DNA of 64,000 nt from Trichobilharzia szidati (GCA_944472155.2 OX235271.1:38242633-38306632); one strand, 5' to 3'. Counted from the stretch's first letter, positions 41,270-52,792 are shown. The notes: generated by a model from the letters alone, not told the origin. Made by a program: numbers and translations.

Positions 41270-41635
41270 TTTGAATTGTTTATTCCCTTGAATTCTTAGT
41301 GGAACATGTGGCTTTTGCAGCAGCAGCAGCAGCAAACTGCCATTTTTTACTCTATTCTCTGCCCATCAGCTTTCATTTCTTTCTCACATAACCTCCTTCA
41401 TCTCACCGTTAGGCCGTCAACTCGTCGTCTTCCATCCACATCAGATATCACTCAATAATCTCACCGCTTGAAGATAAGTTTTTGATTGATTGATTCGTCG
41501 CCAGAGTTGCTTGTTGCTTATCCTTTTCAACTGGATAACTGATCTGCAGTATCGAGCCTAGCCAAGGCAGCTGTTGATAGAGGCTTGCAGCAGCCGCCTG
41601 TTTGGCGGCGCCAAATCTCTGAACTATATATAACC
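41270..41635 (-). mobile_element. RTE-A LINE 3' end, antisense
   Basis: Antisense 3' end (cttagtggaacatgtggctt) preceded by a (CAG)n run, then 'cacataacctccttcatctc' and the C-terminal region. Ends near 41635. Degraded. Confidence 0.72.
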
Positions 41636-42129
41636 ACCGACAAGTGGACAATCTTAAATGCAACTAAAATGAGCTAGTCATTTTGATTACTGAGAAATTA
41701 TCGTTCCTGTTAGTTTGATAGAATATATGTATGATTTAACAACAAAGAAGACGGAATATAACAGCCGCGCTTTTCGATTCGTGTGTTACATTTGCTTAGT
41801 TACATAAAACTGTCATTTCTCTGGTGTGTCTGGCTATGCATTGGTAGAATATCTAGTAATTTGCTTACTTTCGAACACTGATCCTGTGGATATAATCTTG
41901 CTGACAATTAATACCCATAACTATCTGTTTACCACTTTGTGACTGTAAAACACTAACTACTATTAATAATTGTATGTATTATTGGATCTACAAGGCTAAG
42001 TTAGTGAGCCTATGGTTTGCGTGTTATTTTTGGTAATTTCATTTAGCAGGAATAATTTTTGTTGACGGTTTTTTGTGTTTATGTGATTTCTTTTCTTCCG
42101 ACTGTTTTACTTCTTATGTACCTGGTTCT
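41636..42129. other. Intergenic, unassigned
   Basis: Nothing recognised. Confidence 0.55.
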
Positions 42130-42258
42130 AAAGATAGCAACCCAAAAAGTCGCTCCTCTGTAACCTACATCCCTATGTAACAACTCCCTTCTTGGGCGTG
42201 AGGCTAGCAACAACAGCCTGTGAAAAATACTGCTACAGAAGCTTCAGTGTGATGCATC
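42130..42258 (+). repeat. SINE-T body fragment
   Basis: 'cttgggcgtgaggctagcaa' and 'tactgctacagaagcttcag' match the SINE-T body. The head is lost. Confidence 0.5.
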
Positions 42259-42955
42259 AACTTGGGGACATGGAATATCCGCACTATGTAGGAGACTGGC
42301 TAAGCTGTCCAGATTGCAAATGAGATGAAAAGATGTGTCACTGACATACTGGGAATATGTGAATGCAGTGCAGGTGAAGGAAACTTCGCAACACTATACC
42401 CAACAACTAGCTTCCTAACGCAGAAGAAATCAACACAAATTTAACCAGTGAATGGTGACAATGGAAAGCCAATCAGCAAAGAGATGGAGCGAAAGAAACA
42501 CTGCGCTAAATACTAAAAAAGACTTCTAAATCGACCATCACCCACAACATGGACACGACACGTGACTTGCTGTCTACGCTGAACATTTCGCTGAAGATCA
42601 GATGACTGGCCAGAAAAGATCAGCAATAGTGAGGCATCTCTGCCAATGAACGAACCAACCCAGCAGGAACCGATTGTGCAACAAATAAGCAGGAAGAAAT
42701 GGAGGTGGATCGGACATCCATCGAGTGACGTTACACATAAGGTTATCGCTCGAGTGGAACCCGAATGGGAAGCGGCGAGTTGGTCGTCATTGCGATGGTG
42801 ACATGGTGGAGGAGATGATGTGAATAGGAGTTGAAAGCATGTCGGCAGACGTGGAGGTAGATGGAAAGGTTGGCAGATAACTGAACGCAGTGGAGACGTG
42901 TGGCTGAAGCTTTGTTTTCTTTTATGAAGTAAAGAATTGAATTGAACATAACTCC
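42259..42955 (+). mobile_element. RTE-A LINE with large internal deletions
   Basis: Three pieces of RTE-A in correct order: the endonuclease start (TWNIRTM-like, 42266-42360, the only one in the window), the linker (EGNFATLYPTTSFL ... LLNRPS, 42370-42550) and the C-terminal end (42560-42955). The RT is missing. The joins have no obvious inserted sequence. Confidence 0.75.
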
Positions 42956-43639
42956 CTATGTATCAAACGTGTTAACTGATGCATCGCCATTGGTAAACAT
43001 TTGTTGCAATCGAATTATTCAAAAGAACGAATGAAACAGGCTAATTACCTATTGAATTACAGCTATTCATATGCCTAATGCGAGAACAGCCTCTAATAAT
43101 AGGTGTGTTTTGTAGGTTAATGATAGAATTTCGGTGTTAAACAAAGCAATATATATATATATATATTTGAAACATTTTAGGACATTTTATATATTTCCTA
43201 TTCATATAATAATTTGTATGTACAACAATGAAAATGAAAGCACAACATGCAATTGTCTTTAACTGGGTGCAAAAACTTCAATGAAAATAGTTGAACTGTT
43301 TTGAATAATAATGAAGTGAGTATGCATAATCAAAGCTGTTCATTACTATTATTATTGATTAAAGCGGAGCGGGGAAAACACTTAAGGCTTGTGTTTTTTG
43401 GTAACTATAGGAACTCAAAAATCGGTGTTTTGTCGAGTAAAATAGTGAATATACATATATTTATATATTTAAATTGTGGATATAAAATTTCCGATCATTT
43501 ATACAATATTATGCGTAAAGGTTAAATATCATTTAAAGTGGATATCACATGGCTGGAATATACTACTAATTTATATATAAGTATTTGGAACTGTGTAATC
43601 TTTGCAGTTCACTAATTTGATTTTCAGTTGAATATTCTC
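42956..43639. other. Intergenic, unassigned
   Basis: Contains an (AT)n run at 43149-43169. Nothing else recognised. Confidence 0.55.
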
Positions 43640-44052
43640 TGCCTTCATCAACAACTGCCTTCGCTCAAGAAGACATGGCTAGCCAGAAACGATCAGCAAC
43701 AGGGAGGGATCTCTACCAATGAATGAACCAACCGAGCAAGAACCGATTGTACAACAAATAAGCAGAAAGAAATGGAGGTGGATTGGCCATAATCTGAGGA
43801 AACCCTCAAGTGACATGACACGACATGCCATCACGCGAGTGGAACCCGAATGGGAAGCGGCGAGTTGGTCGTCATTGTGAGGGTGACATGGTGGGGGAGG
43901 TGATGTGAAGAGGAGATGAAAGCATGTGGGCAGACGTGGAGGTAGATGGAAAGGTTGGCAGATAACCGAAGGCAGTGGAGACGTGTGGCTGAAGTCCTAT
44001 GTTCCTCTAGGAATCAAAGGAAATAGTGACAATAACAATAATAATAATTCTC
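43640..44052 (+). mobile_element. RTE-A LINE 3' end
   Basis: From 'ttcatcaacaactgccttcg' to the 3' end 'gaagtcctatgttcctctag', followed by an AAT-rich tail. Close in sequence to 7185-7573 and 42590-42955, so from the same subfamily. Confidence 0.82.
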
Positions 44053-44057
44053 TGCCT

Positions 44058-44282
44058 GCTAAAGGGAAGACGTTTTCGGTGCATGCCTATCAACCATGCA
44101 AATCACCTGGATTCGATTCCCAGCTGACTCACTCGTAAATCTCGCTTATCCAGTAGTGTAAGCTTGATAGTGAGGGGAGGTTGGATATAAAGACAGAGAT
44201 GCAGTTTGTAAAATAAAACTCCATAGCTGTTGAAAGTTCTAAGCTTGAAATTCTATGTTTCATTCGGAATGCAAACGAATAA
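44058..44282 (+). repeat. SINE-T, degraded
   Basis: B box 'cacctggattcgattccca', body 'gtgaggggaggttggatata', tail 'gcttgaaattctatgtttca'. Directly follows the RTE-A 3' end. Confidence 0.68.
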
Positions 44283-45164
44283 GATGTTAATTCTTAAAGA
44301 GGGTGTGGAAATAATAAGATTAGTAGGTGATTAAACTATTACTTCACAAGATGATAATTACGATAAGAACAACATTGAAAAATAATTACAGAGAATGAAA
44401 TCACTTAGTCACTTTTTATAATTAAAAGACGGAAATTATCTGGTAAATGTGGTGCGATGTATTTGTCCAAAAGATTTCGAACAGTCTGATCACCAACTGA
44501 CTTGTCAAGCCAGTTTATGTAAAAAGTAAAGATAACAAAAGGAATCCCAAGAATAATTAACACTTCGTTTGTTTATCTAAGCAGATAAGGATTACCAAGT
44601 CAAGTTAAGAATAATAATAAATTGCTTTTCGACACACAAGGGGTGGGCCTAATTTTACGAATAGCTATCGTCTCAGCCTGTTTCAGTAAGCGCCCTTAAC
44701 TCTGTTTTAAATAACCTTTCTTGACATCAATCTCGTGATTTATATCGATTAAGTGTTTAGTGTAGTCTGCTGCTTTCGTTTATCGATTTTTCATAGTTCA
44801 TTTGTATTTCTAAACATTTCGGAATATTCCCTCCCCCCACCCTCACATGCAACGCACGATTACTTCTCATATATGTGTGACTACACACACTCACACCCGC
44901 AAAATTAGTATGTAGTGTAAAATGTTACACAATTACTTGTGCACTTTCGAGTTTCGAAATGGATTGAATTATGTAAATAAAGGCTGATAATACCGGAAAT
45001 TGCGTATAGTGGAATTTTAGAACAGGATTTAAGCAAGCAAATACGTGATTTCAGTAAATTCTCATCAGGCTTTACAATTGCATAATCAAAAGTCATTCTC
45101 AGGCATTTGAAACATTGTGAATCAATAGAATTCAACATGATACAGCAGGATGTAAGTGGAATAA
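44283..45164. other. Intergenic, mostly unassigned
   Basis: 'ttcgaacagtctgatcacc' near 44476 resembles 'ttcgaataatctgatcacac' near 61300 at the PLE 3' side, so a PLE flank may extend here. Otherwise nothing. Confidence 0.4.
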
Positions 45165-45262
45165 TAATGACTGACTGTCAGACTGATTTCAACGTAGAAC
45201 TTTGCACCGATGTGCAGCCACACTTCACTTAGCACAGAAAGCAACAGAAGAAAGTAAATGTA
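45165..45262 (-). mobile_element. RTE-B 3' end remnant
   Basis: 'gactgactgtcagactgatt' and 'gaactttgcaccgatgtgca' are the antisense RTE-B 3' end. Followed by an AAT-rich stretch. Confidence 0.55.
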
Positions 45263-45454
45263 ATAGTAATAATAATAAATTGGGAAAATAAGATTGAAAT
45301 ATGCAACTATAGCACAATATGATGTTGATAATGAAGTTGGCAGTACAAATAAGAATAATATTTCCAGTTATGCGGAAAAGGGATTAGACACACTTTTTCT
45401 GAACACAAGGATTGGTCTGAAAATTGATTTTATGACGAATACATTAGCTACGCT

Positions 45455-46560
45455 TCCCATTCGGGTTCCACTGGCGTGATTGCCTGTCGTGCATGTCACT
45501 TGAGGGTTTTCTCAGATTATGGCCAATCCACCTCCATTTCTTTTTGCTTATTTGTTGCACAATCGGTTCCTGCTGGGTTGGTTCATTCATTGGTAGAGAT
45601 CCCTCCCTGTTGCTGATCGTTTCTGGACAGCCATGTGATCTTGAGCGAAGACAGCTATTGATGAAGGTCAGTAGTTTGTTCAAAGCGGCCTTCGTGACAC
45701 GGCACGGTGCCAAGTCTCTGATCCGTATAGTGAGTAGCACTGACTTCACATTGGAGTTGAAAATCCGGATCTTATTTCTCATGCTGAGTAGTGCTGTTGA
45801 CCTCCACACAGACTTGAGAGGAATGAAAGCTTTCCTTGCCTTCTCGATGGTCGTCGCTGCTTTGATATCCTCATCCGTTCCATCTTCCTGTAGTTGAAAC
45901 GACGCTTCTGAGGTAGGTGGCTAGGTGAAGGAAGTTACTTCTTTCATTCATGCTGCCCGATTGTTGTCTGTCGTTATTAGTGTTGCTGTTAGCCAGGAAT
46001 CTTCATCACCTCTGTCTTCTATATGTTCACCTGAAGTCCTATCATCGATGCTTCTTCTGTCAACTTGTTACTTTTCACTTACACATCTTCCAGCCTGTGG
46101 GAAACCAGACATATATCATCAGTGAAGTCCAAATCCTCCAAGTGTTTTGTTAAGGTACATTTTATGCCTGTTTTCTCGCTGCTCACCACTGTCTGTCGCA
46201 TTATCCAGTCTACTGCTCACAATCAGAAAAATCATTGGAAATAGTAGGTAGCCAGCCACCTTGTCTTACTCCCGTCCTCACTTCGAAGGATTCCCTAAGT
46301 TTCCCGTTGTGGATTACTTGGCATGCAGCATTGTCGTACAACTGTTGGATGAGGTGCATAATTGTTGGCGGCACACCGTAGTAGCGAAGTAGTTGCAAGT
46401 TACGTGTCGTGTCCATGTTGTAGGTGATGGTCGATTTAGAAGTCTTTTCAAGAATGACTTGTTTCTCCTGAATCCAGCTTGTTGCGATCGAACTTTTCAT
46501 CTAGGGCATGTTTGTTTCTCTCCAGGATGATGCGACTGAGTATTTTTCTTGGGATAGACA
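45455..46560 (-). mobile_element. RTE-A LINE, antisense
   Basis: Runs antisense from the RT (LQLLRYYGVPPTIMHLIQQL, VIHNGKLRESFEVRTGVRQG at 46230-46400; LDFTDDI near 46130, ADD changed) to the C-terminal IGHNLRKPSSDMHDRQ block. The last ~100 bp of the element are missing. Several frameshifts. Confidence 0.85.
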
Positions 46561-46667
46561 GGAGCACAATGCCGTGCTAGCTCTTGCATTGACTTATATA
46601 TATATATATATATTGATTGTGTAGACTTATAATAAATTCATTGAAAAAAGTCCTTTTGCTGCTGATG

Positions 46668-46993
46668 TTATTGACGTTCACGGATTGTACGATGTTTACT
46701 AACGCAAGATCTAATTCCCAGAACGTCTATAGTGTTCGTCCGGCGTAAATCAAGTACAAAGCAAAACACCAAATTACGAAGTATGTTTCGGGACTAAAGC
46801 GTAGTATGAAGTTGAGTGCCTAACTGTCTAGGAATCATGCACAAACGAATGTAACACGACGATGTGCCGAATGGTGTGGACGCTTGACCATCAGCCTTCA
46901 TCTAAATAAGTTTACTTAAACAGTTAGGGCCAGCATCCGATGTTCAGCGAAGAATGCTGTCTCTAATAATTTTGTGGAATTACCTGTCGCTAC
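46668..46993 (+). repeat. Unclassified ~325-bp repeat, copy 1
   Basis: Matches the reverse complement of 59331-59662 along its whole length, for example 'actaacgcaagatctaat', 'aattacgaagtat', 'gacacgacg'-type blocks and 'taataattttg'. No ORF, tRNA-like box or hammerhead core was found in it. An (AT)n run lies 55 nt upstream. Confidence 0.7.
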
Positions 46994-47638
46994 AGTCTCG
47001 TTACGCAATCACTTTTTTTATATTTTTGTATACTCTAATAGGAATTTGCCGTGAAATTAAAAGAAAAGTTTCTTATTTAGACTTCAATGATGAAAATTTG
47101 ATCGTGTATGCTGTTCTTTTACATACTGGATCTACTTCAGCATTCAGACTTAGTCGTTACAAATACAAGTTAGGCGAATTCTGAAAATTTATCGTATTCT
47201 CCTACCTTTTACAAAGAACCATTTTTGGTAGACTGCCAATTAAACATACAGCTGCATTATCATAGTTGTTATTTTAAATCCTTACATCATTACCCTTTAT
47301 ATGCATTAGACTAGTAGTTGTGGATTGTATTTCTTTAACGACCAGAATTACTTGGTTATGGTTTGAACACAAGAAACCGACATCGGCATTCTACTCTATA
47401 GCTGACAAAGGTTATAAATGCTGGGAAAAGACTATTAGTATTCTCCAATATCTTAGAAGTTCTATTAAACAATAGTGACATCAAACTCAAATTTACCTCA
47501 GTAGTGCCATGAGGCAGCTATATAGGCAATGTAGGTTTCAAAATACAAAAAAGTACTATGAGACAAAATTAGTTAACCAAAGTTCAAATGTAAAAGGCAC
47601 TTTAGAATCAAGGAGAATATTCTCAGTAATGTGGGATG
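46994..47638. other. Intergenic, unassigned
   Basis: A 76-codon frame at 46954 has no recognisable homology. Nothing else seen. Confidence 0.5.
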
Positions 47639-47769
47639 AATAAAAAGACAGTTGCAGCGAAGAAAATTTTCTTTTCGACGATGTCATCAACTAGGCTGTA
47701 CGTTTTTGTATTTATAATGAATAGGTGGGAAAAAGGGAAATTTTTCTTCGCTGCAGCTGTCTTTTTATT
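47639..47769. repeat. Inverted repeat, 32-bp arms
   Basis: 47639-47670 and 47738-47769 are reverse complements at 30 of 32 positions, separated by 67 nt. Lies 110 nt upstream of a PLE endonuclease fragment. Confidence 0.8.
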
Positions 47770-47879
47770 ATTCCCTATGATCAAATGTGTATATTCCGTG
47801 ACGTGGGACGAAACGTTCTATGCATATGAATTACACACCAACGCTTCCTGCAGACAGTCCTGGGTCAGAATGACCTAAA

Positions 47880-48336
47880 TTCACTCGAACAAACTCATAG
47901 ACAGAAGACTGAAAGGAGCAATAAATAGAAGCTTCCCGGTAGCCAAACTCATAACAGTATACAGCACCACTCCTTCTATAATCCACTCAAAACTGGATAA
48001 ATACCCTGCTGATGTTACCTTCAACTGTGTTTATGAATTTACGTGCACTTGCGGGAGCAAGTACATTGGAAGGACAGAAAGAAGGGCTTCTATCCGGTTT
48101 TCTGAACATATTTCAAGAAACCTATGCCTGAAAGGAAGCAAATATTCTCAGAGTGCAATTACCAGACATATTGTTGATACCGGACATCTCGTAGAGATTT
48201 CTAAGTCCTTCAAAATAGTAAATAGACAAAGGACAGCAAATTTACTACAATTTGCCGAAGCGACTGCAATCAAACGATTTAAACCAGACGTATGCATACA
48301 GAAAGAGAGTGTGATTAACCTCTCACTGCCTTGGTA
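47880..48336 (+). pseudogene. Penelope-like element, GIY-YIG endonuclease domain
   Basis: Continuous frame in register with the stop at 48334: RRLKGAINRSFPVAKLITVY linker, then CVYEFTCTCGSKYIGRTERR (GIY-YIG core with the CCHH-type cysteines seen in PLEs), FSEHI, ARHIVDTGH-like ITRHIVDTGHLVEI, and an EATAIKRFKPDVCIQKESVI end. Only the C-terminal domain of a PLE protein; the RT is absent upstream. PLEs pair a YVDD-type RT with this nuclease. Confidence 0.85.
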
Positions 48337-49079
48337 ACTGAATTTTGATTTTGATTGCAATAATTAGTCATCTAATTCAGTGATCTCAACTCACTGAACA
48401 AATCTTAATCTCATAAACTGTAACCGCCTTTGTTTTTTGGAGTTGCTATGTGAACCTACAAGCTAACACTGCTTCTGTTAATCAGTTTTTCTGTTTTCTA
48501 TCTTACCCCTCCCCCCTCTTTTCAACGTATAAATTGATGATGAAAACTTAAACTAAAAATTGTAATGCTTTCATTCTTTTTTGGATGCCTCAATTTTATC
48601 TCTTCTCTACTACTACTCAAACATTAAATTACGTTATAATCATTTATATATAGCCATTGTAATTTCAGGTAGTCTGCAGCTGATGAGAACCTGTGAAATA
48701 GAATGATATCATTTTATACTGCAAATCTGATCTTTCTTTCTCTATCGAAATTTATCAGGGGAACCAACTGTATGAAGAACAAACTCATATCGCTAAACAA
48801 CACATTTTCAATGTATGCAAAACGGCAAAGAAGTATTACAATTAGGGATTAAACAAGGTCCAAGTCAAACAGTAAATGTCAAGATCAAAATCTGAAATGG
48901 AAGTGTCAAATTAACGCTACATAGTCTAGGGGAAGAGCATATAAAAGTTAGTTATAACGTCTAAATAAGCATGAATGTTATAAACAGATCGTCCAGGAAG
49001 AATTTTCCAAACAATTTGTACATTACAATTACTTCAAGGAAATTTCGTATATTCTTTCGTTTCTTGACAAACGGATTTT
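48337..49079. other. PLE 3' flank and unassigned
   Basis: Follows the GIY-YIG stop. A CTGATGA with GAAA 10 nt later occurs at ~48668-48690 but without a credible stem II. Otherwise unassigned. Confidence 0.45.
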
Positions 49080-49093
49080 AACGTATTAAACAT

Positions 49094-49776
49094 TATTATT
49101 ATTGTTCCCTTGGGTTCCTAGTGGAACATAGGGCTTCAACTACACGCCTCCACTTGCTTCTGCCTTCTGCTGTCCTTCTCACCTGCATCCATGTTAGTTC
49201 ATACTATTTCAGCTCCTCTTCACACGATCTCCTCCATGTCACCCTTGGACGTCCCACTCGCCGCTTCCCTTTCGGGTTCCACTCGAGCACTGGCCTGACG
49301 CGCGATGTCACCCAACGGCCTCCTCAGCGAGTGTCCAATCCATCTCCACTTTCTCCTGCATATTTGTTGTTTGGCGATTGGTTCTTGTTTTGTTTGTTCC
49401 CATAGTTTCTTGTTCGTGATTCTTTCCGGCCATCTGATCTTCAGTACAGAGCCAGCGAAGACAGCTGTTGAAAAAGGTTTGCAAGCTGTTGGAAATATTC
49501 TTTGTGACACACTGGCCAAGTTTCTGATCTATATAGAAGAACTGACTAGACGTTTGTATTGAAAATCCGAATTTTGTTGTTGCTGAGTGACGAAGATTTC
49601 CAGATTGGTTTCGGGTTGGTGAATGTGTTTCACGCCTTCCCGATTCTCGAATTGACATCCTCGTCCGTTCCTCCTGTAGTTGAGACAATGCTCCCTAGAT
49701 AAGTGAATGAAGTAACTTCTTTCAAATCCCTCCCGTTAATGGTGATTGGCGCTGAATGTTGCTGCTGTTGTTGTTG
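49094..49776 (-). mobile_element. RTE-A LINE 3' part with 14-bp target-site duplication
   Basis: 5'-truncated antisense copy flanked by aacgtattaaacat (49080-49093) and aacgtaataaacat (49777-49790), one mismatch in 14. Contains the [27 protein letters not shown] and [14 protein letters not shown] blocks and the 3' end 'agccctatgttccac' antisense at ~49120-49135, with (AAT)n. Confidence 0.88.
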
Positions 49777-49790
49777 AACGTAATAAACAT

Positions 49791-50339
49791 AAATTAGGAA
49801 TATTCAAATTAGGATACTTTTTGATAAAGCTGTCACAAGTATATCTCAGATATGAAACTGAATTTTATTCATTACGTCTTTGTTGAAATACAATTTATAC
49901 CATTATATATATACATCCGTTGAGGGAAGTGAATCATAGGTGTGAATGCAGAAAATGATAATAGCAGTATGAAATGCAATTAAAACTAAAATGTTTGTGA
50001 TTATAATCATAGTTCACTGTAAAGTGGCACCACAATTAATGTCATACATAGAATAATTCATAGGATGTATAGAACTCGGAAGGAGTGTACAATTATAGGA
50101 TTTGTAGGCAAATCGAATAAAATAAAAACGTTACGTAATATTCTGTGAAATTTGATAACATAGAATTTAACGTTTTAAAATAGAATTAATTAAGGATGAC
50201 AAGTGAAATAATGTCGGAGACAGTTCAAAGTGAGAATAGTGATAGTAAGAATTGATGTAATAAGAGAAGAGTATACAAACTGAATTGACAAAATGGAAAA
50301 AAATTGGTAGAGCCAAAATATGTTTAGAGATTAGCATAC
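49791..50339. other. Intergenic, unassigned
   Basis: Nothing recognised. The right end is probably the 3' UTR of the antisense PLE fragment. Confidence 0.5.
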
Positions 50340-50580
50340 TTTAGCAAAGAGGGATTAGGACCATGGAAGTTGGAAGGGTTGAACGAATTTTTTCTGCACA
50401 CAAACATCTAGCTTCTCTGTTTCGATAGCCAAAGCTTCAGCAATACCGATGAATCGGGAACATAGTGATTTCGGTAAATTACCTTTTGCCTTGTAGATGA
50501 CTTTAAAAGCGGAGGCTATGGAGATAGGGTGATCACTATCAACCAGATGTTCAATGATCGCGCTTCTTATTGCTCCACTT
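50340..50580 (-). pseudogene. PLE GIY-YIG C-terminal fragment, antisense
   Basis: On the - strand: RGGSGAIRSAIIEHLVDSDH, PISIASAFKVIYKAKGNLPK, FIGIAEALAIETEKLDVCVQ and KKFVQPFQLPW stop. Matches the second half of the GIY-YIG domain at 48120-48336. It meets the oppositely oriented RT fragment at ~50581. Confidence 0.75.
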
Positions 50581-50581
50581 C

Positions 50582-51760
50582 CACCTCTTCGTAACCATGA
50601 GGGATAGTGTTCTTCTGACTAAACAGCACAAAGAAGAACTTAAACTGTTGACGCATAACAAAGATATACTATTAACACGCCCTGACAAGGGTACAGGTGT
50701 TGTTATAATGGATCGTAAAGATTACATTGATAAAATGTCACATCCACTTTCAGACATCAGTGAATTCTCGAAACCGAACGAGAAAAACAAGACGGAATTA
50801 ATCGAAAAAAAATTCACCGAAGCTTTCAAAAGAGTGAAGAACATTCATCTCATTTGTGACGAACTGTATGAAAAGATTAGACCAACAGGATCTCTAATGT
50901 CAAGACTTTATGGTCTACCGAAGATATACAAAGCAGGCCTTCCACTCCGCTCTAGCTGAAAAATGTCCGGGTCGCCTTACCATCCAGTAGCTGGGTGGTT
51001 AGCTGAAATCATCAAACCCATCAGGGGACAACTATCTGTTCATTCCCTTCGTGACACAGGATACAGGAGACAAATACTTTGAATACACATATACTATCTT
51101 TGGATGTAGAATCCCTATTTACGAACGTTCCACTGACAGAAAGCATGTGTTTTATATGCAAATATATTGAAGACAACAAGTTGAATTTAGCGATACTCAC
51201 TACAGATTTGAAAGAACTATTTTTCAGATGTACATTGAATGTACAGTTCACTTTCAATAAAACAATCCACAAACAGAAGGATGGTATTGCAATGGGTTCT
51301 CCCTTGAGTCCTCTCCTTGCAGAATGTTTTATGGCCAGTCTAGAAAGTGGTCAGTTGAAGTCAACAATCCAAAGCTTTCAAATGTATAAAAGATATGTAG
51401 ATGACACCTTTATTATTTGTATCAGTGATTGTAATTTGAATTATATATTAAATGCTCTTACTGGTTGCCATCCAGCGATAAAATTCACACTCGAAATGGA
51501 GAACGAGTCTAGTATTCATTTCCTCGAAATGAACCCGTTATGGAGGACCGATGGAACTCTGAAGAGATCGATTTATGGAAAGCTGTCATGGAATGGTCAA
51601 CTGGCAAATTTCTACAGCTGGGTACCCATCGGTCGAAAACGAAACCTGGTCCGAGCGCTTGCCATTCGCATTTGGCGCATATGCAGCCCTGATATTGTTG
51701 AGGATGAGTTAAATCTTTTGAGGAAAATCCTAATAAATAATGGATTTGTGTCTGAATAGA
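50582..51760 (+). pseudogene. PLE reverse transcriptase fragment
   Basis: First frame to 50959: LLTRPDKGTGVVIMDRKDYI and SRLYGLPKIYKAGLPLR. A frameshift and stop follow, then the frame 51079-51759 with SLDVESLFTNVPLTES (catalytic Asp), QKDGIAMGSPLSPLLAECFM, YKRYVDDTFIICIS (YVDD kept) and the thumb (PDIVEDELNLLRKILINNG). The GIY-YIG domain that should follow is missing. Catalytic residues are intact in this best-preserved PLE RT. Confidence 0.88.
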
Positions 51761-51944
51761 GCAGTCTTTATCACCTCGAGGAAATAGGACATTGTCTTGG
51801 CATTCCTGAATGCTTTATAGTACTGAGGATGCAAAGGGTGTTTCAGAAGCAATTACAGCATGATGATGCACACAGTCTATGTCAAATGATAACACAATGA
51901 GCCGGAAGTCGTGATGTTAATGTATGGAGTTCTTAAGTGTATTT

Positions 51945-52365
51945 TATGCAGAGACTTGGCACGTGTGCCTCATCAAAAGCACTTCCAACAGTCCACTGCA
52001 GCCTTTTATCAACAGCTGCCTTCTCTGCCTCGAAAGTGAAGATCAGATTGTTTTCTGGGTAGGAACTCTGGGAGCAAACCAATGAAGAGACTTTCGACCG
52101 AAACTATGCATGAGGAAATTGAGATGGATTGGCCACATTGTGAGGAGACTACTAAGTAATATTATTCTTGAGGTTCCTGAGTGGAACTCGAAATAGGTAA
52201 CGGTGAGTTGAGTGTCCGTGGGTGACATGGAGGAGATTATGTGAGGAGGAGATGACAGCTCATTGGTGATCGTGGAGCTAGCTATTGACAACCGGAGAGA
52301 AGATCGTGAAATAGAGATGTGCTATCGAAGCCCTATGTTTCACCTGGAACCAACGAAAGAAATAT
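51945..52365 (+). mobile_element. RTE-A LINE 3' end
   Basis: 'agagacttggcacgtgtgcc', 'tatgcatgaggaaattgaga', 'gacatggaggagattatgtg' and the 3' end 'gaagccctatgtttcacctg'. Diverged subfamily like 16140-16935. Confidence 0.75.
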
Positions 52366-52569
52366 TGGAATTTATTCATTTTCACAAAATAGCATGCACT
52401 ATAATCCTATTGCCTCTGGAGTCTGCATGACGTAAATATAAAGTCTATTTTTATAAAAAGTCGAAATGCTAAACAAAATGTACGACTGCCTCTCTTTGTG
52501 ATTCTTGGTTTGGCTTTGTGTGGGTGCCCGTATCTGAGTATGTCTGCATTCTGAGATGTACTTAATAGG

Positions 52570-52790
52570 TTTGGTCACCAGTTGATATCACACAGAGAAT
52601 CACTGGAAACGCAGGAGTACCGGACAGCTACTTCGTTACACAGCGCATCCACTGGTGTTCGAACCCAGGTCCTTCCGGTCCCAAGGCAAGCTGCTATATC
52701 ATTCAGTCACTGGGACCCAATTCAGTGGTCCAAGGATTCTAACGTCTACTAATTCGTGATATTAGCGAGACCACCAACCAATATCATCGG
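52570..52790 (-). repeat. HHR-400 unit, antisense
   Basis: On the - strand: 5' block (ttagtagacgttagaatcct), tRNA-like head with B box ggacctgggttcgaacacc, decayed hammerhead region (stem I GTAC kept, GAAGTA for GAAAC), tail. Ends where a + strand copy begins. Confidence 0.72.
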
Positions 52791-52792
52791 AA

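Noticed and set aside
45040..45070. Antisense CTGATGA ... GAAA in the 44.3-45.2 kb region
   Set aside because: The intervening sequence does not form a stem and no cleavage triplet with pairing flanks follows.
46954..47184. 76-codon frame with an upstream acceptor-like sequence, as a host exon
   Set aside because: It overlaps the end of the unclassified repeat, has no matching donor exon in the neighbourhood and no recognisable homology.
48668..48690. CTGATGA followed by GAAA downstream of the 47.9-kb PLE, as a possible PLE hammerhead
   Set aside because: Stem II would have at most two pairs, and stem I pairing needs a large internal loop. Not convincing.
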